Below, in pieces: positions 44,413 through 51,640 of a stretch of 64,000 nt of DNA. Each line of letters starts with the position of its first letter. Position 1 is the stretch's first letter. Source of the DNA: SHWC01 sp050173345 (lineage in GTDB: Bacteria > Pseudomonadota > Alphaproteobacteria > UBA828); NCBI GenBank assembly GCA_050173345.1, contig JBFXKW010000004.1:124001-188000 (forward strand). The letters run 5' to 3'. The notes below the pieces were generated by a model. It was not told where the DNA came from and searched no databases. It saw only the letters and a list, made by a program, of their open reading frames with translations. Made by a program: the position numbers and the translations under genes.

Positions 44413-44708
44413 CCAGGCCGGCCGCACGCCCCACGCGCACCATGTCGCCGGCCACCGCCCGCCTGGTCACCTGGAGCATCATCGGCTTCTGCCTGCTCGC
44501 GCTGCTCAGCGTGTTCCAGCCGTTCTGGCTGCCGCTCTACGGCGCCGGCTGCCTGATGGTCGTGATCGGCGGCCTGGTCTTCAACCTGATTCCGTTCGCG
44601 ACGCCGCAGAACCCGGCTTGGCGGCTCGCCAAGGTGATGGCGATCGTGCTCGCCATCCTGGTCTTCGCCGTGCTGATCGCGATCGGCTTCGTCGAGCTGC
44701 TGCTTTAG
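44409..44708 (+). CDS. Small three-helix membrane protein of the ABC operon
   Basis: 99 residues, overlapping ATPase B by 4 bp. Three hydrophobic segments are visible: LVTWSIIGFCLLALLSVF, LYGAGCLMVVIGGLVFNLIP and MAIVLAILVFAVLIAIGFV. It is not recognised as a standard ABC subunit. In rhizobial glycerol importers a small membrane protein (DUF2160) accompanies two ATPases, and this may be an analogue; similarity is by size and position only. Last gene of the operon. Confidence 0.8.
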   Translation: MTRPAARPTRTMSPATARLVTWSIIGFCLLALLSVFQPFWLPLYGAGCLMVVIGGLVFNLIPFATPQNPAWRLAKVMAIVLAILVFAVLIAIGFVELLL

Positions 44709-44734
44709 CGTCGCGCCGTCTGATCGGGAACCGT

Positions 44735-46300
44735 TTACAGGCCGGGTATCGCGTCCGTCGAGCGCCGCGGCACCTGCCTTCGGTCGCCGCCGCGGCGCCG
44801 CTCGCCTTCCATCGCGGCGGCGGCGCGCGCCTCGCCCGCGCGGGGCAGGAAGAGCCTGACCGCGGTGCCGCGCCCGACCTCGCTGTCGATCTGCAGGTGG
44901 CCGCCCGACTGGTTCACGAAGCCATAGACCATGCTGAGGCCGAGCCCGGTTCCCTTGCCGGGCTCCTTGGTCGTGAAGAACGGCTCGAAGGCGCGATCGA
45001 GCAGCGCCTTCGACATGCCGACGCCGGTATCGGCAACCTCGACCAGCACATAGTCGCCGGCCCTGGCGCCGATCTGGCGCGCGGCCTCGCGCTCGTCGAG
45101 CGTCACGTTCCGGGTCCTGATCGTGAGCCGGCCGCCTGACGGCATCGCGTCGCGCGCGTTGATCGCGAGGTTGAGCACCGCGTTCTCGAGCTGGCTGCGG
45201 TCGATGACGCACGACCAGAGACCCGGCCCGGGCTCGGTGACGATGTCGATCGCTTCGCCGATCGTGCGCTTCATCAGCTCGATCAGGCTCCCGACCAGCC
45301 CGTTGATGTCGACCACCGCCGGATCGAGGGTCTGCCGCCGCGAGAAGGCGAGTAGCCGGTGCGTGAGGCTGGCGCCGCGCTCCGCGGCGTCGATCGCGCG
45401 CTTGAGGAGCGATAGCTGCCTCGCATCGCCCGCCGCGGCGCGCGCGGCGAGGTCGAGATTGCCCAGCACCACGCCGAGCAGGTTGTTGAAGTCGTGCGCG
45501 ATGCCGCCGGTGAGCTGGCCGATCGCCTCCATCTTCTGGAATTGGCGAAGGCGGATCTCGGCTTCCTTGCGCGCCTCCATCTCGGCGACGAGCGACTGGT
45601 TCGTGGCGGCGAGCTCCTCGGTGCGCTCGCGGACGCGCGCCTCCAGCGTGTCGCGCGCGAGCGAGAGGTCGGTCACCAGGGCGCTGTTCGCCTCCTTGAG
45701 CCGCAGCGAATTCACGAGGCTCGCGTTCATCACGCGAGCCTGCGCGAAAAGCAGGCCGAGAAACAGCAGCGACATCACCCCCATGGCAATGAAGATGCCG
45801 TTCGCCTGGGCGAGCAGGTTGACCGCGAGCGGGCCGACCGAAAGGAGGAGGAAGCCATAGGCGCTCGGCCGGTGCGAATGGCTCATCACCATGCCCGCGG
45901 CGCTGATGCCGGCGATGGCGAAGCCGACCATGGCGGGCAGCGCGATCGACGGGGTGAGCCAGACGATGCCGGACGACGCACCCCAAAGGGCGGCGGTGAT
46001 GCAGGAGCCGATCATGGAGAGGCGCGTCCAGCGCCCGACCTCGTCTGGCGTCGGATTGGCGCGCTTATAGGCAAAGGCCAGGCCGTAGCGCGCGAGCGCG
46101 CTGGCGCAGACCAGGCCGAGCCACGGCACCAGTATGGCCGCCGCCACTTCGCCCCACATGGCGCCGACCACCAGCGCCGCGGTCAAGACACTGCCGAACA
46201 CGCGGTAGGGCAGGCGGAACAGGTACGCGGCCAGCTCGCACTGGACGCGCTGCTCGGCGTCCGGCGGTAGCGGCGGAAGGCGGTCGTCGGCGCGCATCAT
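44735..46300 (-). CDS. Membrane sensor histidine kinase (orphan)
   Basis: 521 residues. About six hydrophobic segments (residues 30-205) form an integral membrane sensor without an extended periplasmic domain, followed by a coiled-coil signalling helix (ARDTLEARVRERTEELAA). The phosphoacceptor is in GQLTGGIAHDFNNLLGVVLG; the ATPase boxes are LENAVLNLAINARDAMP, VADTGVGM and FEPFFTTKEPGKGTGLGLS. The HDFNN type often ends with a receiver domain, but this one ends in a basic Arg-rich tail. No response regulator is adjacent. A second ATG lies at 46297. It converges on the ABC operon. Confidence 0.93.
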   Translation of the reverse strand: MMRADDRLPPLPPDAEQRVQCELAAYLFRLPYRVFGSVLTAALVVGAMWGEVAAAILVPWLGLVCASALARYGLAFAYKRANPTPDEVGRWTRLSMIGSCITAALWGASSGIVWLTPSIALPAMVGFAIAGISAAGMVMSHSHRPSAYGFLLLSVGPLAVNLLAQANGIFIAMGVMSLLFLGLLFAQARVMNASLVNSLRLKEANSALVTDLSLARDTLEARVRERTEELAATNQSLVAEMEARKEAEIRLRQFQKMEAIGQLTGGIAHDFNNLLGVVLGNLDLAARAAAGDARQLSLLKRAIDAAERGASLTHRLLAFSRRQTLDPAVVDINGLVGSLIELMKRTIGEAIDIVTEPGPGLWSCVIDRSQLENAVLNLAINARDAMPSGGRLTIRTRNVTLDEREAARQIGARAGDYVLVEVADTGVGMSKALLDRAFEPFFTTKEPGKGTGLGLSMVYGFVNQSGGHLQIDSEVGRGTAVRLFLPRAGEARAAAAMEGERRRGGDRRQVPRRSTDAIPGL

Positions 46301-46578
46301 CGGCGTCTATGCGTGTCCTGAATGGTGCGTCCCTGTCCCGGCTGGCCCGGCCGGATCCGGCCGGACCGCCCAGACTACCGCAAAATCCTGCCGATGGATT
46401 TATCGCGCGCGCCTCGTGGACCGGCGCCCTGCCGGGGTGGGCGAACCGCCCCCTTGACGAGACGGCCGAGAACAGGCGGCATTGGCGCTGTTTCCCGGCG
46501 TGCCCGCCCGAACCCGATGATCGAGCCGCCGCGCGCCCCCTATTCCAAAGCCGCCATCACCCTGCCGGAGGCAAGATC

Positions 46579-47040
46579 ATGCTCAAGCTGGCGCTGCCAT
46601 TGACGTTCCTGGCCGTTCTCGTGCTCGGCTCGCCCGCCGCGTCCCGGGCCGACGAGACGCGCGGCACCGCCGAGGAGGCCCAGGCGCTCGTCGCCAGGGC
46701 CGTCGCGCTCTACGACCAGAAAGGCGAACAGGCGCTCGCCGAGATCAGCGCGCCCGACAATGCGTTCCGTGATCGCGATCTCTACATCTTCGTGATCGGC
46801 CCGGACCACAAGATCGTGGCGCGCGCCATCGACCAGAGCCGCATCGGGCTCGACATCACCGAGCAGCACGACGCCGACGGCTATGCCTATGGCAAGGCTT
46901 TCGTCGAGAAGGCCACGCCCGAAGGCGCCTGGGTCGACTACCGGTTCAAGGACCCGATCTCGGGCGAGCCGCTGGCGAAGTCGAGCTGGCTCATGCTGCA
47001 CGACGGCTACATCTTCGGCTGCGGCATCTACAAGCCTTGA
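46579..47040 (+). CDS. Secreted single Cache domain protein
   Basis: 153 residues from ATG 46579 with GGAGG 7 nt upstream. Signal peptide LALPLTFLAVLVLGSPAASRA is followed by a small Cache (sCache) domain: AEEAQALVARAVALYDQKGE (long helix), DLYIFVIGPDHKIVARAIDQ, and VDYRFKDPISGEPLAKSSWL ending in GYIFGCGIYKP. Such free Cache proteins bind small ligands in the periplasm and sometimes present them to membrane sensors. It is transcribed divergently from the orphan histidine kinase. A remnant of a second copy's 3' end lies about 40 bp downstream. Confidence 0.9.
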   Translation: MLKLALPLTFLAVLVLGSPAASRADETRGTAEEAQALVARAVALYDQKGEQALAEISAPDNAFRDRDLYIFVIGPDHKIVARAIDQSRIGLDITEQHDADGYAYGKAFVEKATPEGAWVDYRFKDPISGEPLAKSSWLMLHDGYIFGCGIYKP

Positions 47041-47082
47041 ACAGCCGCTCAAGCAGCGCGAAGCGCGGTAGCGCATATCAAC

Positions 47083-47112
47083 GTCTTCGGCCGCGGCGTC
47101 TATAGGCCTTGA
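47083..47112 (+). pseudogene. 3'-end remnant of a second Cache-domain gene
   Basis: The ten codons encode VFGRGVYRP and a stop, matching IFGCGIYKP plus stop at the end of the intact Cache gene; nucleotide identity also continues for some bases beyond the stop (CCTTGAACAG). The substitutions are conservative, as in a paralogue rather than a recent copy. Everything upstream of this piece is gone. Confidence 0.7.
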
Positions 47113-47171
47113 ACAGAGCCGCGCGGGTTGCGCTACAGTTCGCGGGCGACGCCGAACCAGATCATCAGTTG
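47113..47171 (-). pseudogene. Internal remnant of a second ycaC-like gene
   Basis: On the minus strand this reads QLMIWFGVAREL, matching QLMTWFGVACEL inside the intact ycaC copy 0.9 kb away, then a TAG where the intact gene has His. About 35 nt align with four mismatches. Only this fragment remains. Confidence 0.65.
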
Positions 47172-47185
47172 AGGGAGAGCGTGGA

Positions 47186-47944
47186 ATGACCAAGGTGCTG
47201 ATCGCGCTGACCGGCGCGAAGGAGTGGCTGCTCAAGGACGGCTCGACCCATTTCGGCGGCTTCTGGTCGCCTGAATTCGTCTACCCCCACTATCACTTCA
47301 CCAAGGCGGGCTACGACATCACGGTCGCGACGCCCGGCGGCGTGCCGGCGCCGGTCGACCCCGCGAGCCTGAGCCTCACCATTCAGGAGAACGACCAGTC
47401 CTCGGTGGACTTCCAGTGCGCCTATCTCGACCGCCCCGAGATCAAGGCGGTTCTGGCCAAGCCGGCGCGCCTCGAAGCTCTCGATGCCGACGACTTCGAC
47501 GTCGTCTTCGTTCCCGGCGGCTTCGGCGTTTTCCAGGATCTCGGCGATACCGCCGTGATCGGAAAGCTCATCGCCAAGACGTATCGGCAGGAAGGAAAGG
47601 TCGTCGGCACGCTGTGCAGCGGCATCTCTTCCCTGCTGGCGGCGCGTGACGATGACGGCGCCTGGCCGTTCGTCGGCAAACGCATGACGGGCTTTCCGAA
47701 CAGCGAGATGATCGATTTCGGCGTCGCGGATGGCGCGCTCTGGCTTTCCGAGGACCGCCTGAAGGCGCTGGGAGCGGACTATCGTCCCGGCGAGAAGCAC
47801 ACCGATGTCGTCATCGTCGACGGCAACCTGGTCACCGGGCAGAACGGCGCGTCCTCGACGCGAACCGCCAAAGCCGTGATCGACCGGGTCAACGCCGCTT
47901 CGGCCGGGCGCAGCTTCCGGTCCGAGTTGCCGAAAGCATCCTGA
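47186..47944 (+). CDS. DJ-1/PfpI (type 1 glutamine amidotransferase-like) protein
   Basis: 252 residues, class of Hsp31/HchA-like and YhbO-like proteins. The nucleophile elbow is VVGTLCSGISSLL with Cys144; DVVFVPGGFGVFQDLGD and GKRMTGFPNSEMIDFG are family features. Members act as chaperones, glyoxalases or deglycase-like hydrolases; I cannot choose among these. Ribosome site GAGGGAGAG lies about 10 nt before the ATG. It converges on ycaC with 22 bp between stops. Confidence 0.88.
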   Translation: MTKVLIALTGAKEWLLKDGSTHFGGFWSPEFVYPHYHFTKAGYDITVATPGGVPAPVDPASLSLTIQENDQSSVDFQCAYLDRPEIKAVLAKPARLEALDADDFDVVFVPGGFGVFQDLGDTAVIGKLIAKTYRQEGKVVGTLCSGISSLLAARDDDGAWPFVGKRMTGFPNSEMIDFGVADGALWLSEDRLKALGADYRPGEKHTDVVIVDGNLVTGQNGASSTRTAKAVIDRVNAASAGRSFRSELPKAS

Positions 47945-47966
47945 GCCGGTCGAGCGGACGCACGCC

Positions 47967-48593
47967 CTATCTGGAGCCCTTCACGGTGTTGTAGCTGTTG
48001 ATCAGGTTGCGATAGTCGGGGATGTGGTTCGAGAAGAGCGTGCCCAGCCCCTCGACATCGTTGCGCCAGTCGCGGTGCAGCTCGCAGGCGACGCCGAACC
48101 AGGTCATCAGCTGCGCGCCCGCCGCCGACATCCGGTCCCAGGCCGAATGGCGGGTGATTTCGTTGAAGGTGCCCGAGGCGTCGGTCACGACGAACACGTC
48201 ATAGCCCGCCTCGATGGCGGAGAGCGCCGGGAACGCGACGCAGACCTCGGTCACCACGCCGGCGATGATGAGCTGCTTGCGGCCGGTGGCTTCGATCGCC
48301 TTGACGAAGTCTGCATTGTCCCAGGCGTTGATCTGGCCTGGCCGCGCGATGTAGGGCGCGTCCGGGAAGAGCTGCTTCAGTTCCGGCACCAGCGGGCCGT
48401 TCGGCCCGTCCTCGAAGCTGGTGGTGAGGATGGTCGGCAGCTTGAAGTATTTGGCGAGATCGGCGAGCGCCAGCACGTTGTTCTTGAACTGATCGGGCCC
48501 GATGTCGCGCACCAGCGAGAGCAGGCCGGTCTGGTGATCGACCAGCGCCACGGCGGCCTTGTCCTTGTCCAGGCGTCTGTAGACGTTCGTCAT
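47967..48593 (-). CDS. ycaC: Isochorismatase-family hydrolase YcaC
   Basis: 208 residues from ATG 48593, the same length as E. coli YcaC, which it resembles almost throughout (AAVALVDHQTGLLSLVRDI, TSFEDGPNGPLVPELK, SGTFNEITRHSAWDRMS). The presumed catalytic Cys118 is in GVVTEVCVAFPA and the Asp in VDH. YcaC forms octamers; its natural substrate is unknown. The frame is open to 48644 but the extra residues are not family-like. A fragment of a second copy lies at 47113-47171. Confidence 0.95.
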   Translation of the reverse strand: MTNVYRRLDKDKAAVALVDHQTGLLSLVRDIGPDQFKNNVLALADLAKYFKLPTILTTSFEDGPNGPLVPELKQLFPDAPYIARPGQINAWDNADFVKAIEATGRKQLIIAGVVTEVCVAFPALSAIEAGYDVFVVTDASGTFNEITRHSAWDRMSAAGAQLMTWFGVACELHRDWRNDVEGLGTLFSNHIPDYRNLINSYNTVKGSR

Positions 48594-48695
48594 CGTCGCG
48601 CTCCTTGATTGGGTGGAAGAGCGGGCAGCCGCGGCACCGCTCATCCCATCTAAGGTAGAGCGGCCCCGGCGCGAATGGCCAGGGCCGCTCGCCCG

Positions 48696-49580
48696 TCAGC
48701 CTGCAACCGCGGCCGGAGCCTCGATCGCGCCGAAGCGGCCGTTCTGGAAGTCGGCGATCGCCTGCCTGATCTCGTCGGGCGTGTTCATGACGAACGGCCC
48801 GTAGCTGACGACCGGCTCGTCGATCGGCTCGCCGCTCAGCACCAGGAGCGAGACCTCGTTGTTCGCCTCGATCGTGAACCCGCCGCCGGTCTCGTCGAGC
48901 AGGACGAGTTCCGCTTCCCGCGCGATGGCATCGTCGTTGACGAGCACCGTGCCCTTGAGCACGACGAGGGTCGCGGTGTGGCCCTCGGGCAGCGACAGCG
49001 AAACCGTGCCGCCCCGGCGCAGCCGCACATCCCAGACGTCGATCGGCGTGAAGGTGTGCGCCGGGCCCCGGTGGCCGTCATAGCCGCCCGCGATCACCCT
49101 GAGCGTGCCGGCGCCATCCGGCAGCTCGACCACGGGGATGTCCCGGTCGAGCAGCGCCTGATAGCCGGGCGCGGCGCCCTTGTGCCCGGCTGGCAGGTTG
49201 ACCCAGAGCTGGACCATCTCGAGTGTGCCGCCCTTGCGGGTGAACGCGTGCGAATGGAACTCCTCGTGCAGGATGCCGCTCGCCGCCGTCATCCACTGCA
49301 CGTCGCCGGGGCGGATGATGCCGCCATTGCCGGCCGAATCCCGGTGCTCCACCTCGCCGCGATAGACGATCGTCACGGTCTCGAAGCCGCGGTGCGGATG
49401 CTCGCCGACGCCGCGCGGCCGCTCCGCCGGCGGGAACTCCGCGGGGCCGGCATAGTCGAGCATCAGGAAGGGGCTGACATGCTGGCCATGGCTCGCATGC
49501 GAAAGCAGCGTGCGCACCGGAAAGCCGTCGCCGACCCAGTGCTGCCTGGGTGCGCCATAGACGCCAAGAACCTTTCTCAT
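48696..49580 (-). CDS. Pirin family protein
   Basis: 294 residues with two cupin domains. The metal-binding N-terminal signature is GEHPHRGFETVTIVYRGEVE then HRDSAGNGGIIRPGDVQWMT and GILHEEFHSHAF. Bacterial pirins include quercetinases and regulators of central metabolism; the function here is open. It is divergent from the LysR regulator (125 bp between starts), which is a likely controller of it. Confidence 0.93.
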   Translation of the reverse strand: MRKVLGVYGAPRQHWVGDGFPVRTLLSHASHGQHVSPFLMLDYAGPAEFPPAERPRGVGEHPHRGFETVTIVYRGEVEHRDSAGNGGIIRPGDVQWMTAASGILHEEFHSHAFTRKGGTLEMVQLWVNLPAGHKGAAPGYQALLDRDIPVVELPDGAGTLRVIAGGYDGHRGPAHTFTPIDVWDVRLRRGGTVSLSLPEGHTATLVVLKGTVLVNDDAIAREAELVLLDETGGGFTIEANNEVSLLVLSGEPIDEPVVSYGPFVMNTPDEIRQAIADFQNGRFGAIEAPAAVAG

Positions 49581-49705
49581 GGTGTTTCTCCTTGCTCGCC
49601 GCCCCGGCGGGGCGGTTGCGTTGGCAGAAACCTATGGTCGAGACAAAGGCCTCGCTAGACGGCGAAATCGTGCCATAATGTCCTCGAAATAGAACAACGT
49701 GCCGC

Positions 49706-50629
49706 ATGCAGGATCTGAACGACCTCCGGTTCTTCGCCGAGGCGGTGGAGCACAATGGCTTCGCCGCCGCCGCCCGCAAGCTTGGCATGCCGCGTTCCCG
49801 GCTCAGCCGGCGCATCGCCATCCTGGAGAAGCGGCTCGGCGTTCGCTTGATCCAGCGCTCGACCCGGCGCTTTGCGGTCACCGAGATCGGCCGGGAATTC
49901 TATCGCCACTGCGTCGCTATGATGGTGGAGGCCGAGGCGGCGCAGGAAACCGTCGAGCGGATGCGCGCCGAGCCGCAGGGCCTGGTGCGGGTGGCCTGCC
50001 CGTCATCGCTGATCTACTTCCAGGTCGGCGAGATGATCGCGCGCTTTATGGCGGCGTGCCCGAAGGTGAAGGTGGTGCTGGAGAGCACTAACCGGCGCGT
50101 CGACGTGATCCGCGAGGGCTTCGACCTTGCCTTGCGGGTGCGCTTCCCGCCGCTCGAGGAGAGCGACCTCGTGGTCAGGAAGCTGGCGGAGAGCCCACAG
50201 CTTCTGGTCGCAAGCCCCGCCTTGCTCGATAGGTCACCACGCCCGCTCGTGCCGCCCGATCTGAGCAGGCTGCCGAGCCTGGCCTGGGAGCCCGAGAAGC
50301 TGGAGCATGAATGGTGCCTCGACGGCCCGGACGGCGCGACCGCCGCGATCCGCCACAGGCCGCGCTTGGTTACCGAGGACATGGTGGCGCTGCGCCTCGC
50401 GGCGCTGCAGGGCGTCGGCGCCTGCCAGTTCCCGGCTTTCGTGGTCGAGAATGACGTGAGGGCGGGCCGCTTGATCGAGCTGCTGCCGGACTGGTCGCCG
50501 CGCGCCGGCATCGTTCACGCGGCCTTCCCGTCGCGGCGTGGCCTGCTACCCTCGGTGCGCGCGCTGCTGGATTTCCTGGCGGCCGAGTATGGCGCGCTCA
50601 ACCGGCCCGAAAAAAACGGTGCAGCATGA
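49706..50629 (+). CDS. LysR family transcriptional regulator
   Basis: 307 residues. The N-terminal winged helix-turn-helix (FFAEAVEHNGFAAAARKLGM then RSRLSRRIAILEKRLGVRLI) and STRRFAVTEIGREFY are standard for LysR; the remainder is the type 2 periplasmic-binding-like effector domain (VLESTNRRVDVIREGFDLAL). It is divergent from the pirin gene, the usual LysR target arrangement. CATAAT at 49674-49679 may be its -10. The methyltransferase gene overlaps its stop by 4 bp. Confidence 0.93.
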   Translation: MQDLNDLRFFAEAVEHNGFAAAARKLGMPRSRLSRRIAILEKRLGVRLIQRSTRRFAVTEIGREFYRHCVAMMVEAEAAQETVERMRAEPQGLVRVACPSSLIYFQVGEMIARFMAACPKVKVVLESTNRRVDVIREGFDLALRVRFPPLEESDLVVRKLAESPQLLVASPALLDRSPRPLVPPDLSRLPSLAWEPEKLEHEWCLDGPDGATAAIRHRPRLVTEDMVALRLAALQGVGACQFPAFVVENDVRAGRLIELLPDWSPRAGIVHAAFPSRRGLLPSVRALLDFLAAEYGALNRPEKNGAA

Positions 50630-51435
50630 CCACTGAAGCGGCCCGCTTCGTCGGCAGCATCCCCGAGCACTACGACGCCGGGCTCGGGCCGATCATTTTC
50701 GCCGACTATGCCGCCGACATGGCGCGGCGCGTCGCGGCGCTCGGCCCGAAGCGCGTGCTCGAAACCGCGGCCGGCACCGGCATCGTCACGCGCCGCCTGC
50801 GCGATGCCCTGCCCGCTGGCGCCGAGCTGATTGCGACCGATCTCAACGCGCCGATGCTGGAGGTCGCGCGCGCGAAGTTCGCTGCCGCCGAGCAAGTGGA
50901 GCTGCGAACCGCCGATGCCATGGCACTCCCCTTCGCCGATGGCAGCTTCGATGCCGTGGTCTGCCAGTTCGGCCTGATGTTCTTCCCCGACAAGGAGAAG
51001 TCCTATCGCGAGGCGCATCGCGTGCTCGCCCCCGGCGGGCACTACCTCTTCAGCGTCTGGGATTCGCACCGCCACAACCCGTTCGCGCGCATCGTCCAGG
51101 AGGTCGTGGAGCGCTTCTTCCCCGCCGACCCGCCGCAGTTCTACAAGGTGCCGTTCTCCTGCGCCGCGATCGACCCGATCAAGGAGTCGGTGCTCGCGGC
51201 CGGCTTTGCCGATTTCACCGCGTTCGTGCTCGGCCTGACCAAGGAAATCGCTGACGCTGAGGCGTTCGCGCGCGGCATCGTCTACGGCAATCCGCTCATC
51301 GATCAGATCCGATCGAGAGGCGGCGCCGCCCCCGAACAAATGTTCGACACGATCGTGCAGGAGCTTCGCCGCGCCTTCGGCAACGAGCCGGGCCGCATGC
51401 CGCTTCAGGCTATCGTCTTCTCCGCGCGGAAGTGA
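50626..51435 (+). CDS. Class I SAM-dependent methyltransferase
   Basis: 269 residues; start ATG overlaps the LysR stop (ATGA). SAM-binding motif I is VLETAAGTGIVTRRL, motif II-like ELIATDLNAPMLEVAR, and the post-I region ADAMALPFADGSFDAVVCQF with REAHRVLAPGGHYLFSVWD is typical of the UbiE/SAM-methyltransferase 11 group. The acceptor is unknown. Coupling to LysR suggests that it belongs to the same regulon as pirin. Confidence 0.9.
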   Translation: MTTEAARFVGSIPEHYDAGLGPIIFADYAADMARRVAALGPKRVLETAAGTGIVTRRLRDALPAGAELIATDLNAPMLEVARAKFAAAEQVELRTADAMALPFADGSFDAVVCQFGLMFFPDKEKSYREAHRVLAPGGHYLFSVWDSHRHNPFARIVQEVVERFFPADPPQFYKVPFSCAAIDPIKESVLAAGFADFTAFVLGLTKEIADAEAFARGIVYGNPLIDQIRSRGGAAPEQMFDTIVQELRRAFGNEPGRMPLQAIVFSARK

Positions 51436-51640
51436 GCTTTGTTCCGGAGCGGCTGTGCCCGGGCATGCCAGGAGTAAAGATAGGGAAGCAGAAGCGCCAT
51501 CTGTCTGGCATCGGCGTAGCGTACTAGGCTAAAATAAATAGCTTCGATCGAAGGTGGTATGGCAACAGGGGGTATGCCGCGGAGCGCCAACACCCATCGA
51601 ATCGATCGACCCCGCGACCGCTGCCGGAGGGAGGCGACCC

